From Erythrobacter cryptus DSM 12079 (lineage in GTDB: Bacteria > Pseudomonadota > Alphaproteobacteria > Sphingomonadales > Sphingomonadaceae), in assembly GCF_000422985.1 (NCBI RefSeq), contig NZ_AUHC01000002.1, positions 248,001 through 312,000 on the forward strand: a stretch of 64,000 nucleotides of DNA, given 5' to 3'. The notes under the pieces are model-generated. The model ran no database searches. It saw only the letters and a program-made list of their open reading frames with translations, and was not told the DNA's origin. Each line of letters opens with the position of its first letter. The stretch's first letter is position 1. A program made the position numbers and the translations under genes. Shown one piece after another: positions 23,723 to 31,982 of this stretch.

Positions 23723-25471
23723 TCAGGCCGCAAGGTCGATCGGCACGATCTCGCCCGCAAGGTAGAGCCTCTTGGCCTTGGCGCGGGAGAGCTTGCCCGA
23801 GCTGGTGCGCGGCAGGGTGCGCGGCGGCACCAGTTCGACGATGCAGCTCATGCCGGTGACCGAGCGCACCTTGTCGGCGATCTGGTCGCGCAGGCGGATG
23901 CGTTCTTGCGGGTCGGAGACCTTGCAATGCACCAGCACCGCCGGGGCTTCCTCGCCGTTTTCCATCTCGATCGCAAAGGCGGCGATGTCGCCGTGGTTGA
24001 AGCCGGGCAGCTGCTCTACCGCCCATTCGATATCTTGCGGCCAGTGGTTCTTGCCGTTGATGATGATCATGTCCTTCGCCCGGCCGACGATGAACAGATA
24101 GCCATTGGCGGTGTAGCCCATGTCGCCGGTGTCGAGCCAGGTGTGGCCCTTGTCATCGGGCACGAGGCAGGCCTCGGTCGCTTCGGGATTGCGGAAATAG
24201 GAATGCATCACCGAGGGCCCGCGGCACCACACCTTGCCGATCTGGTGATCGCCCTTGGGCCGGCCATCCTCGCCGCGGATTTCGACCTCCATGTCGGGCA
24301 GGGGCTTGCCGCAATTGACGATCGCGCGGTAGCGCGCCGGGCGCGAGAGATCGCGCGGGGCGCCCGAAAGGCGCTCCTCCTCGACCAGCTCCACCCGGAT
24401 GCCCTCGCCCGGGGGCATCACCGTCACCGCCAGCACTGCCTCGGCAAGGCCATAGGAGGGGGTAAAGGCGCTGGCCTTGAAGCCCGCCGGGGCAAAGGCG
24501 TTGACGAAGTTCTGCATCACGTCCGGGCGGATCATGTCCGCGCCATTGCCCGCCACCCGCCAGCGCGACAGGTCGAAGCGCTCGGCCACGTTGCTCTGGC
24601 TGGAGATGCGGCGCGCGCAGATATCGTAGCCGAAGGTGGGCGAATAGGACAGGGTGTTGCCCGGGTTGCGGCTGATCATGTCGAGCCAGGCGAGCGGGCG
24701 CCGGGCAAAGGCATCGGGCTTGATGTAATCGCCCGAGACCTGGTTGGCGATCAGCGAGAGCAGGCAGCCGACGAGGCCCATGTCGTGATACCACGGCAGC
24801 CAGCTGACGCAGCGATCATTCTGGCCGAGGTTCATCGTCTCGGCATGGCCGTAAAGGTTGTGCAGCAGCGCCCGGTGGGTGACGGCCACCCCGGTGGGAA
24901 AGCGGGTCGATCCCGAGGAATACTGGAGGTAGCAGATATCATCCGGGCTGGCCTGCGGCAGTTCGCATTCGGGCGCGGGGCGGGTGGCAAAATCCTGCCA
25001 GCTTTGCGCCGCGCAGCCCGCGCGCGCCGCCGCCGCCGCGGCCATTTCGGCGATCTCCTCGGGGTAGAGCAGCAGCTTGGGATCGCAGCTCGTCAGCTGG
25101 ATCGAAAGCTGCTCGATGAAGTTCTCCTTGCCCCCGAAGGTGGTCGGCAGCGGCAGCGGCACCGGCCAGGCGCCGACATAGACACAGGCGCAGAACAGCG
25201 CGGCAAAATCCGGCCCGGTCTCGGCGATCAGCGCCACCCGGTCGGCCTTGCCGATCCCGGCTGCGGCCATGCGCCGCGCCATCATCAGCGCATCGGCGCG
25301 CAGTTCGGCATAGGGATAGACCCGCGCGAGCTGGCCCCGCATGTCGTGGAAGTTGAGCCCCTTGCGGCTCTGCGCGGCATAGTCGATCGCCTCGTTGAAG
25401 GTTGCAAACTGCGCACGGATTCGCGGCAGTTCGCAGTCGTTCGGCGTCGGCGTGAGAACGGCGTCGGTCAT
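23723..25471 (-). CDS. Fatty acyl-AMP ligase (FAAL family)
   Basis: A 582-residue member of the ANL superfamily. Motifs are YLQYSSGSTRFPTGVAVTH (A3 P-loop), SWLPWYHDMGLVG, TPSYGLAEAVLAV, TWLDTGDMGY and the late TSSGKLSRAKAKR with the A10 Lys. SWLPWYHDMGLVG and the length are those of FadD32/FAAL enzymes, which load acyl-AMP onto an acyl carrier protein rather than CoA. No acyl carrier protein, polyketide synthase or aminotransferase is nearby, so the product is unknown. The start ATG 25471 is preceded by an AT-rich, poor ribosome-binding region. It is divergent from recX across 146 bp. Confidence 0.85.
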   Translation of the reverse strand: MTDAVLTPTPNDCELPRIRAQFATFNEAIDYAAQSRKGLNFHDMRGQLARVYPYAELRADALMMARRMAAAGIGKADRVALIAETGPDFAALFCACVYVGAWPVPLPLPTTFGGKENFIEQLSIQLTSCDPKLLLYPEEIAEMAAAAAARAGCAAQSWQDFATRPAPECELPQASPDDICYLQYSSGSTRFPTGVAVTHRALLHNLYGHAETMNLGQNDRCVSWLPWYHDMGLVGCLLSLIANQVSGDYIKPDAFARRPLAWLDMISRNPGNTLSYSPTFGYDICARRISSQSNVAERFDLSRWRVAGNGADMIRPDVMQNFVNAFAPAGFKASAFTPSYGLAEAVLAVTVMPPGEGIRVELVEEERLSGAPRDLSRPARYRAIVNCGKPLPDMEVEIRGEDGRPKGDHQIGKVWCRGPSVMHSYFRNPEATEACLVPDDKGHTWLDTGDMGYTANGYLFIVGRAKDMIIINGKNHWPQDIEWAVEQLPGFNHGDIAAFAIEMENGEEAPAVLVHCKVSDPQERIRLRDQIADKVRSVTGMSCIVELVPPRTLPRTSSGKLSRAKAKRLYLAGEIVPIDLAA

Positions 25472-25617
25472 GATTTTTTCAGCGAAACCCGTCAGTTGCA
25501 GCGCTTCTCGCGGGGCGTGCCCACGGGCGCTCTGGCTTTACCCCACAAGGCCGGGCATAGTCCGGCCGCGTCCTGATGTTGCGCATTTGATAAGCAAAGT
25601 GGCACGAATAAGGCGAA

Positions 25618-26256
25618 ATGGTTTCAGGTAAAGCGAATTCGTCATCCCGCGGTAGCCGAACCGGGCGCCGGGCGCGCGCGCCGCTCGACGAGGCCGCGCT
25701 CGGCGATCTGGCGCTGGCCTATGCGGCGCGCTTTGCCACCACCGCGGCCCGGCTCGAGGCCTATCTCGCGCGCAAGATCGCCGAGCGCGGCCTTGCCGAA
25801 GGCGCGAAGGTTGATGTGCCCGCGCTCGTGGAGCGGCTGGTGGCGCTCGGCTATGTCGATGATGCGGCCTTTGCGCGGATGCGTGCGCGTGCGCTAGTTC
25901 AGCGCGGCTATGGGGCGCGGCGGATCGCGGCGGCGCTGCACCATGCCGGGGTCGCTGCGCCTCTGCGCGCCGCCCATTCCCCGGGCGAGGCGGCGGCGCG
26001 CCGGGCGGCGGTGGTGATGGCGAAGAAGCGCCGCCTTGGCCCCTGGGCCAGCAGCGCGCTCGGGGATGGGTCGCCGAGCGATCCGGCGCGCGCGCGCGCG
26101 GCGCGCGAAAAAGCCGTTGCCGCGATGCTGCGCGCAGGCCACCATCCCGATCACGTGCGCTTCATCCTTGCCGCCAGCGGCGAGGAGGAGGTGGCCGCAT
26201 GGCTGGGTGAGGTCGCCCAGGAGGAAGAAGGAATGGGTAAGGCATGGCTAGCTTGA
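25618..26256 (+). CDS. recX: Regulatory protein RecX
   Basis: A 212-residue basic, helical protein that modulates RecA filaments. The conserved blocks are ALVERLVALGYVDDAAFARM, then ALVQRGYGARRIAAALHHAGV, with the last repeat VAAMLRAGHHPDHVRFIL. It is longer than the usual 150-160 residues because of an Arg/Ser-rich N-terminal tail and an insert near 130-165. No LexA box is evident in the 146 bp upstream, and recA is not adjacent. Its last 13 bp overlap the DUF192 gene, so the two are coupled. Confidence 0.85.
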   Translation: MVSGKANSSSRGSRTGRRARAPLDEAALGDLALAYAARFATTAARLEAYLARKIAERGLAEGAKVDVPALVERLVALGYVDDAAFARMRARALVQRGYGARRIAAALHHAGVAAPLRAAHSPGEAAARRAAVVMAKKRRLGPWASSALGDGSPSDPARARAAREKAVAAMLRAGHHPDHVRFILAASGEEEVAAWLGEVAQEEEGMGKAWLA

Positions 26257-26783
26257 TGCGCTCATGGATGGCGATACTGGCGGGCGGGGCGGCGCTGGTG
26301 CTCGGCCTTGCCGGTGCGTCCTGTTCGCCGGGGGAAAGCGCCAGCGCACGGGCGCAGGCTTCGGCCCCGGTCGCTGCCGCAGCAGCGCGCCATCCGGTCT
26401 CGGGCCTGCCGGTGATCGACCTCGTGGTCGAGCGCGCCGGCCAGCGCCTGCCCTTCCGGGTCGAGGTCGCCGCCAGCCCCGAGGCCCAGGCCCGCGGCCT
26501 GATGTTCCGCGATCGGCTTGGCGAGAACGAGGGGATGCTGTTCCCCTCTGCCGTGCCCGAACAGCGCGCCTTCTGGATGAAGAACACGCCGCTCTCGCTC
26601 GACATCATCTTCATCGGCCCCGATGGGCGGATCACCAATATCGCTGCCAATACCGTGCCCTATTCGCTCGAGCCGATCCCCTCGGCGGGGCTGACGAGCG
26701 CGGTGCTGGAACTGCGCGGCGGGCGCGCCGCGGCGCTGGGGATCGTGCCGGGCGACCGGGTGATCTATAGCCTGCCGCGCTGA
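26244..26783 (+). CDS. DUF192 family exported protein
   Basis: A 179-residue protein. The N-terminus has a hydrophobic signal (ILAGGAALVLGLAGASC) with a weak lipobox at the Cys, so it may be a lipoprotein or a soluble periplasmic protein. The DUF192 core has ARGLMFRDRLGENEGMLF, FWMKNTPLSLDIIFIGPDG and LELRGGRAAALGI. Function is unknown for the family. It starts inside the recX 3' end and is followed after 77 bp by the NDUFA12-like gene. Confidence 0.85.
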   Translation: MASLMRSWMAILAGGAALVLGLAGASCSPGESASARAQASAPVAAAAARHPVSGLPVIDLVVERAGQRLPFRVEVAASPEAQARGLMFRDRLGENEGMLFPSAVPEQRAFWMKNTPLSLDIIFIGPDGRITNIAANTVPYSLEPIPSAGLTSAVLELRGGRAAALGIVPGDRVIYSLPR

Positions 26784-26860
26784 GCCAAGGCCGGTGAGCG
26801 GCGGGCGGGGGCGCACACGCCCCTTGGCGCTCCCGGGCAAATCGGCTAGGCGCTGCGCCC

Positions 26861-27292
26861 ATGGGAATCCTCAAAGAGATCTTCACCTGGTGGGACGGCG
26901 CCACCATCGGCACCCGGCTGTGGGCGGCGCGCGTCGGGGCCGAGCATGTCGGCACCGATGCCTTTGGCAACCGCTATTACCGCGCCCGGCCCAAGGGCAG
27001 CGGCGCCAACACCGGCTCCTACACCGGGCGCGAGAAGCGCTGGGTGGTCTATAACGGGCCCAATGATGCGAGCCGCGTGCCGGCCGAATGGCATGGCTGG
27101 CTCCATGGCACCTATGACGAGGTGCCCCAAAGCCACCTGCCCCCGCCCAAGGTGTGGGAGGCCGAATACACCCCCAACGCCACTGGCACCGCGGCGGCCT
27201 ACGTTCCGCAAGGCGCACTTGAACGCGGCGGCAAGCGGGCTCGGGCGGTGGGCGATTACGAGGCCTGGACCCCGGGCAGCGCCGAGGGCTGA
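26861..27292 (+). CDS. NDUFA12/B17.2-like complex I accessory protein
   Basis: A 143-residue protein with the NDUFA12 pattern: IGTRLWAARVGAEHVGTDAFGNRYY, then EKRWVVYNG, ASRVPAEWHGWLHGTYDEVP and HLPPPKVWEAEYTPNATGT. In alphaproteobacteria this is an accessory subunit or assembly factor of NADH:ubiquinone oxidoreductase at the inner membrane. The gene lies in a row with DUF192 and DUF2155 genes, an arrangement common in sphingomonads as I recall. ATG 26861 begins at the conserved N-terminus. Confidence 0.92.
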   Translation: MGILKEIFTWWDGATIGTRLWAARVGAEHVGTDAFGNRYYRARPKGSGANTGSYTGREKRWVVYNGPNDASRVPAEWHGWLHGTYDEVPQSHLPPPKVWEAEYTPNATGTAAAYVPQGALERGGKRARAVGDYEAWTPGSAEG

Positions 27293-27301
27293 GGCGCGCT
27301 C

Positions 27302-27898
27302 GTGGCGCTTCATCGCCTGGCCGCGCCGCTCGCCGGAATGCTCCTGCTCGCCGCTTGTGACGGGGCGAGCAAGCAGGAGGCGGTGCGGGTCAAGCTGGGC
27401 GAGGCGAGCCCGGCGCCTGCGGTCGGCGCGCCTGCCCCGGGCAGCGACAATGGCGGCACCCCGATGGCCGAGCGGGTGGCGGTGCTGGGCCTGCTCAACA
27501 AGCGCAACAACCTCACCGAGGAGATCCGGTTGAAGCCCGGCGAGGTGCGCGAGATCGGCCCGGTGATCGTCCGCCTGTCCGCCTGCGAGCGCACCGCACC
27601 CTGGGAACTGCCGCAGGAGACCGGGGCCTTCGTGCAGGTTGATATCCGCGAGCGCGGCGAGCCGCGGCACCGGCGGGTGTTCTCCGGCTGGCTGTTCAGG
27701 GAATCGCCCAGCCTCAATGTGGTCGAACACCCGATCTATGATGTCTGGGTCAAGGATTGCATGATGCGCTTTCCGGGGGAGGAGGGGCCGGCTGCCCCAT
27801 CGCCTTCACCGGCTGCGACCGCGCGGCCTGTGGCAACGCCCACGCCCACCCCTGCGCCTGCGCCCGCCCCGGCCGCCACGCCCGGCCCAGGGGCATAG
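27302..27898 (+). CDS. DUF2155 lipoprotein
   Basis: A 198-residue precursor with the lipoprotein signal MALHRLAAPLAGMLLLAAC (Cys19). The DUF2155 core spans about residues 58-160: VAVLGLLNKRNNLTEEIRL, VIVRLSACERTAPWE, GAFVQVDI, and HPIYDVWVKDC. Two Cys pairs may form disulfides. The C-terminal 35 residues are a Pro/Ala/Thr repeat that overlaps the tail of the convergent aat gene. Starts at GTG 27302, 9 bp after the NDUFA12-like gene. Function unknown. Confidence 0.85.
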   Translation: MALHRLAAPLAGMLLLAACDGASKQEAVRVKLGEASPAPAVGAPAPGSDNGGTPMAERVAVLGLLNKRNNLTEEIRLKPGEVREIGPVIVRLSACERTAPWELPQETGAFVQVDIRERGEPRHRRVFSGWLFRESPSLNVVEHPIYDVWVKDCMMRFPGEEGPAAPSPSPAATARPVATPTPTPAPAPAPAATPGPGA

Positions 27899-28566
27899 CC
27901 CTCGGCAAAGCGGCGCCAGGCGGTCCCCAGGCTGATGCGCGGCTGGCCGGCGGCCGCCTCGAGCAGGGCGCGATATTCGGCCTGCGGCAATTCGCGCGCG
28001 CCCATCGAGCGCAGATGCTCGGTCATGAACTGGCAGTCGAGCAGCATGTAACCGGCCTCGCGCAGCAGCGCCACCAGCCAGGTGAGCGCCACCTTGCTCG
28101 CATCGGCCACCCGGCTGAACATCGATTCGCCGCAGAACACCCGGTCGAAGGTGACACCATAGAGCCCGCCCACCAGCCGCGGCGCGCCGGCCGCATCGGC
28201 CTGCCAGCATTCGAGCGAATGGGCATGGCCGGCCCGGTGCAGGGCGAGATAGGATTGCACGATGCGCTCGGAAATCCAGGTTTCGGGATGATCCGGGCGC
28301 GGCTCGGCGCAGGCGCGGATCACCGCCTCGAAGGCGCGGTCGATGGTCACGGTGAAGCGGTCGGCGCGCACCACCTTGCGCAGCGAGCGCGAGACATGGA
28401 GGCCATCGAGCGGCAGGATCGCGCGCTCGCGCGGCTCGACCCAGAACACCTCGGTGTCCTCGCGCCGGTCCGCCATGGGAAAGATGCCGCTGCGATAGGC
28501 CAGCAGCAGGGTCTCGACCGGGATCGGCGGGCGGGGCGGCGCGTGCATCGGCAAGGCATGATACAT
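27736..28566 (-). CDS. aat: Leucyl/phenylalanyl-tRNA-protein transferase
   Basis: A 276-residue enzyme that adds Leu or Phe to proteins with N-terminal Arg or Lys, marking them for ClpS/ClpAP. Visible family blocks are LLAYRSGIFPMAD, VFWVEPRERAILPLDGLHVSRSL, HSLECW, LVGGLYGVTFDRVFCGESMFSR, ASKVAL and LLDCQFMTEHLRSMGA. The fold is complete by about residue 228 (AWRRFAEGY); the remaining ~48 residues are Gly/Ala/Val repeats read antisense to the DUF2155 Pro/Ala tail. ATG 28566 is used; ATG 28548 is equally possible. Confidence 0.92.
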   Translation of the reverse strand: MYHALPMHAPPRPPIPVETLLLAYRSGIFPMADRREDTEVFWVEPRERAILPLDGLHVSRSLRKVVRADRFTVTIDRAFEAVIRACAEPRPDHPETWISERIVQSYLALHRAGHAHSLECWQADAAGAPRLVGGLYGVTFDRVFCGESMFSRVADASKVALTWLVALLREAGYMLLDCQFMTEHLRSMGARELPQAEYRALLEAAAGQPRISLGTAWRRFAEGYAPGPGVAAGAGAGAGVGVGVATGRAVAAGEGDGAAGPSSPGKRIMQSLTQTS

Positions 28567-28638
28567 GGCCGCCCCACGCGAGGCAAAGAGGATTGCCTCG
28601 CGCGCCCGCCTCGATTAAGGGGCCGCCTCGGCCAGTGC

Positions 28639-28714
28639 AGGGGTGTAGCTCAGCTGGTAGAGCATCGGTCTCCAAAACCGAGGGCCACGGGTTCGAATCC
28701 TGTCACCCCTGCCA
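28639..28714 (+). tRNA. tRNA-Trp (anticodon CCA)
   Basis: A 76-nt cloverleaf with encoded CCA end. The acceptor stem is AGGGGTG/CACCCCT and the discriminator G. Anticodon stem TCGGT/ACCGA closes loop CTCCAAA with anticodon CCA at 28672-28674; T-arm GTTCGAATC is present. Confidence 0.97.
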
Positions 28715-28778
28715 GGCCCTTCCCGGCCAGCCTATCCCACCATCTGCTGCCCGCCGCTGTGGTGCCCGGCGCACCCCC

Positions 28779-30500
28779 TCACGCCGCGGCGCGCCAGGCG
28801 GGGCCGCGCACCAGCTTGCCCGGGCGCGCGCCGGTGCTGGCGTCATCCCGGCGGATCGCCTCGCCCGCAACGAAGGTCGCCACGTAGCCGCTGGCGCGCT
28901 GGTGCAGCCGCCGCCCGCCGGCTGGCAGATCGCGCACCACTTCGGGCAGGTGGAGGCGCAGGCGATCAAGATCGATGACGTTGAGATCGGCCCGGCCGCC
29001 AGGCGCAATCGTGCCGCGATCAGCAAGGCCCACCGCGCGCGCCGCCTTGGCGCTCAGCATGTGCACCGCCTCGGCCAGATCGAGCCTGAGCGGCCCATCG
29101 GTCTTGACGAACTGGGTGAGCAGGTAGGTCGAATAGCTCGCATCGCAGATCGCCCCGTAATGCGCCCCGCCATCGCCAAGGCCGGGCACGCAGTGGGGGT
29201 GGCGCAGCATGGTGTGCGCGCTTTCGAGCGAGGCGTTCTCGTAATTGCCGAGCGCGGCGAGGAACAGCCCGCGCCCCTCGGTGGCAAGGATGCGCTCATA
29301 GGCCACTTCCTGGGGGGTGCAGCCGCGCGCCGCCGCCTCAGCGGCCATGCTCATCGACGCGGGCGGGGCATAGTCGGGCGGATCGTCGAGCGGGAACAGC
29401 CAGCGCCAGTTGCGCGCCAGCTCGTTGAAGGGGTGCCCGGGGGCGAAATCCTCGGTCAGCAAGGCGGCGCGCAAGGCCGGATCGCGCATCGCCGCAACCT
29501 GCTCGGGAATCGGAAGATGCGCGATCTTCGCCCAGGAAGGGCACAGCACGAAGGGGTGCACCGTCAGTTCCAGGCCGGCGATCAGCCCGATCGGGCGCGG
29601 CATCACCTGCGCGGTCGCACGGGCGCCGCGGGCATTGGTGGCCTCGAGCATCTCGAGCACCCGGCGCCAGCGCGGCGGCGCATCATTGCCCGAGGCAAGG
29701 GTGAAGGTGGCCGGGCGGCCCGAGGCGGCGATCACCCGCTCGATCACCTCATATTCCCTGTCCCAGCCGACAAAGGCATCGAGCACCACCTGGAAGGTGC
29801 CGGCCCCAGCATCGGCCATGCCGCGGGCGATCGCCTCGAGTTCGGCAATGTCGGCGGCGAAGGTGGGGATGGCATCGCCATCGGCGGTCTTGTGGATCGA
29901 CAGGCGCGAGGTGGCAAAGCCGATCGCCCCGGCGCGCATCGCCTCGGCGGTAAGGCGGCGCATCAGCGCGAGATCAGCCTCGCGTGCCGGTTCGCGCGCC
30001 GCCCCGCGCGCCCCCATGGCATAGACCCGCAAGGGCGAATGGGGCAGGTAGGCGGCCACATCGATGTCGCGCCGCCCGGCGGCCACGCGGTCGAGATATT
30101 CGGGGAAGGTCTCCCAGTCCCAGGCCAGCCCCTCGGTCATCACCACGCCGGGGATGTCCTCCACCCCCTCCATCACCTTGACCAGCATCTCCTGGTCCGC
30201 GCGGCGGCAGGGGGCAAAGCCGACCCCGCAATTGCCCATCACCGCGGTGGTGACCCCGTGGGACGAGGAGGGCGCGAGCTCCTCGGCCCAGATGCATTGC
30301 CCGTCATAATGGGTGTGCACATCGATGAAGCCGGGGGTGACGATCAGCCCGCGGGCATCGATCTCCTCGGCGCCGCGGCCCTCCACCTTGCCGATCGCGG
30401 CGATGCGCCCGCCGGCAAGGGCAAGATCGCCGGCGAAAGGCGGTGCCCCGGTGCCATCGACGATGGTGCCGCCGCGGATCACCCAGTCATAATCGGCCAT
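28779..30500 (-). CDS. N-acyl-D-amino-acid deacylase-like amidohydrolase
   Basis: A 573-residue amidohydrolase-superfamily enzyme. The N-terminal beta-sandwich leads to [14 protein letters not shown] (metal-binding H-x-H), followed by [16 protein letters not shown], typical of D-aminoacylases, and later [16 protein letters not shown] with the catalytic Asp. The end ([17 protein letters not shown]) re-forms the small domain. Such enzymes hydrolyse N-acyl-D-amino acids or related cyclic amides; the substrate is not fixed here. It lies 4 bp downstream of the MAPEG gene on the same strand, so they are likely one transcript. Confidence 0.87.
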   Translation of the reverse strand: MADYDWVIRGGTIVDGTGAPPFAGDLALAGGRIAAIGKVEGRGAEEIDARGLIVTPGFIDVHTHYDGQCIWAEELAPSSSHGVTTAVMGNCGVGFAPCRRADQEMLVKVMEGVEDIPGVVMTEGLAWDWETFPEYLDRVAAGRRDIDVAAYLPHSPLRVYAMGARGAAREPAREADLALMRRLTAEAMRAGAIGFATSRLSIHKTADGDAIPTFAADIAELEAIARGMADAGAGTFQVVLDAFVGWDREYEVIERVIAASGRPATFTLASGNDAPPRWRRVLEMLEATNARGARATAQVMPRPIGLIAGLELTVHPFVLCPSWAKIAHLPIPEQVAAMRDPALRAALLTEDFAPGHPFNELARNWRWLFPLDDPPDYAPPASMSMAAEAAARGCTPQEVAYERILATEGRGLFLAALGNYENASLESAHTMLRHPHCVPGLGDGGAHYGAICDASYSTYLLTQFVKTDGPLRLDLAEAVHMLSAKAARAVGLADRGTIAPGGRADLNVIDLDRLRLHLPEVVRDLPAGGRRLHQRASGYVATFVAGEAIRRDDASTGARPGKLVRGPAWRAAA

Positions 30501-30504
30501 CGCC

Positions 30505-30909
30505 TCATCCCCCCTTGCCCAGCCGCACCAGCCCGCCGATGAGCGCGCCGAGCACGAAGATATAGATCGGCGGCATCGAGATATAGAGCGGGATCAGCCG
30601 CTTTTCGGCCGCGCGGTAATAGCCCAGGGCATAGAGCACGCGCATCGGTGGCCAGATGATGCCGATCGCCGCGGCCCAGATCGGGCTGACGACATAGGCA
30701 AACAGCCACAGGCCCGGCAGGAACAGCACCAGGTGTTCGAGCGTGTTGTGATGCGCGCGCACGTGGCGGACATATTCCTCCGGCCCCTCGTGCGAGGGCG
30801 CGGGCACCTTGAAGCGCACCCGCGCCAGCCCCGCCTTGAGCAGGGTGAAATAATAGGCGAGCAGCGCCAGCGCACTGACGATGACGACATAGGTGTAGGG
30901 ATCGCGCAT
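30505..30909 (-). CDS. MAPEG family membrane protein
   Basis: A 134-residue protein with four membrane helices, matching MAPEG (glutathione/eicosanoid) proteins: FKVPAPSHEGPEEYVRHVRAHHNTLEHLVLFLPGLWLF includes the conserved N-x-x-E glutathione-site region in HHNTLEH. ATG 30909 is chosen since the sequence upstream is hydrophilic and unlike the family. It is followed by the amidohydrolase and divergent from bciA across 101 bp. Its substrate is unknown. Confidence 0.85.
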   Translation of the reverse strand: MRDPYTYVVIVSALALLAYYFTLLKAGLARVRFKVPAPSHEGPEEYVRHVRAHHNTLEHLVLFLPGLWLFAYVVSPIWAAAIGIIWPPMRVLYALGYYRAAEKRLIPLYISMPPIYIFVLGALIGGLVRLGKGG

Positions 30910-31010
30910 GGTGTGCCTGGTCTCTCCCACGTGGCGGCAAGGCTGGCGCCTGCTCCGCGGCCGGGCAACTGCCACTTTTGTGTCCCGCACGCCTTGGCTA
31001 GGGTGGGGCG

Positions 31011-31907
31011 ATGACCCTAGCTGCATCTCCCGCGCGCCGCGTTGTCCTTGCCGGGGCGAGCGGCACCATCGGCAAGGCGGTGGCAGCGGCCCTTGCCGCG
31101 GCGGGGCACGAGACCCATGCCCTGGCGCGCGCCGATTTCTCCAGCCCCGCGTTGCTTGCCCAAAGGGTGGCAGCGGCGCGGGCAGAGGTGGTGATCTCCT
31201 GCATCGCCTCGCGCAGCGGCGCGCCCAGCGATGCCTGGGCGGTCGATCACGATTCCAACCGCGCGCTGCTGGCCGCGGCCGAGGCGGCAGGCGCGCGCCA
31301 GTTCATCCTGCTCTCGGCGATCTGCGTGCAAAAGCCGCGGCTTGCTTTCCAGCACGCCAAGCTCGCCTTCGAGGCGGCGCTTGTCCAAAGCCCGATCACC
31401 CATACCATCATCCGCCCAACCGCCTTCTTCAAGTCGCTCTCGGGTCAGGTCGCGCGGGTGCGCGCAGGCAAGCCCTTCCTGCTGTTCGGCGATGGGGAGC
31501 TGACTTCCTGCAAGCCGATCAGCGATGCTGACCTTGCGCGCTTCATCCTCGCCGCGATCGACAATCCCGAGGCCGCCGGGCGCATCCTGCCGGTGGGCGG
31601 GCCGGGCCCGGCGATCACCCCGCGCGAACAGGGCGAGCTGCTGTTTGCCGCAGCCCGGCGCCCGGCGCGGTTCCGCTCGGTCAGCCCGGGGCTGTTTGCC
31701 GCTGCGGCGCGGGTGCTGGGGCTGGGGGCGGGGCTGTCGCCATGGTGCGCGGCCAAGGCCGAATATGCCCGGATCGCGCATTATTATGCCACCGAATCGA
31801 TGCTGGTATGGGATCCGGCAAGCGGGCGCTATCGCGCCGATCTCACCCCCGAATTCGGCAGCGAGACCCTTTCCGATCATTACCGGCGCCTCATGGCCAA
31901 GGGCTAG
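31011..31907 (+). CDS. bciA: Divinyl (bacterio)chlorophyllide a 8-vinyl reductase, BciA type
   Basis: A 298-residue NADPH-binding short-chain reductase-like protein. The Rossmann motif VVLAGASGTIGKAVA is near the N-terminus. Then come blocks specific to BciA rather than generic NmrA proteins: CVQKPRLAFQHAKLAFE, TIIRPTAFFKSLSGQV, KPFLLFGDGELTSCKPISD, ILPVGGPGPAITPREQGELLF and IAHYYATESMLVWDP. The enzyme reduces the C8 vinyl group of divinyl chlorophyllide in (bacterio)chlorophyll synthesis. ATG 31011 follows AGGGTGGGG. No other pigment gene is in the window, so it sits outside any main photosynthesis cluster or at its far edge. Confidence 0.88.
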   Translation: MTLAASPARRVVLAGASGTIGKAVAAALAAAGHETHALARADFSSPALLAQRVAAARAEVVISCIASRSGAPSDAWAVDHDSNRALLAAAEAAGARQFILLSAICVQKPRLAFQHAKLAFEAALVQSPITHTIIRPTAFFKSLSGQVARVRAGKPFLLFGDGELTSCKPISDADLARFILAAIDNPEAAGRILPVGGPGPAITPREQGELLFAAARRPARFRSVSPGLFAAAARVLGLGAGLSPWCAAKAEYARIAHYYATESMLVWDPASGRYRADLTPEFGSETLSDHYRRLMAKG

Positions 31908-31943
31908 GCGAGACGCCTTCTGCGCCCGCCGTTACGCAGGCGA

Positions 31944-31971
31944 TTTACAGATATAAAAATATCTTTATATG
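31944..31971 (+). promoter_or_regulatory. Promoter and palindromic operator of the met operon (SahR-like site)
   Basis: A 20-bp near-palindrome, ATATAAA (31951-31957) facing TTTATAT (31964-31970) around AATATC, is symmetric in 9 of 10 pairs. It lies between a -35-like TTTACA (31944-31949) and a -10-like TATATG (31966-31971). It ends 12 bp before the regulator start codon, so the message would be nearly leaderless and the bound regulator would block RNA polymerase. The shape resembles operators of the ArsR-type S-adenosylhomocysteine regulator SahR; autoregulation is inferred. Confidence 0.7.
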
Positions 31972-31982
31972 ACTTTGGCGTC

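Noticed and set aside
31908..31982. SAM or SAH riboswitch before the methionine operon
   Set aside because: The region is only 75 bp, AT-rich, and fully occupied by promoter and palindrome; no aptamer core is visible.
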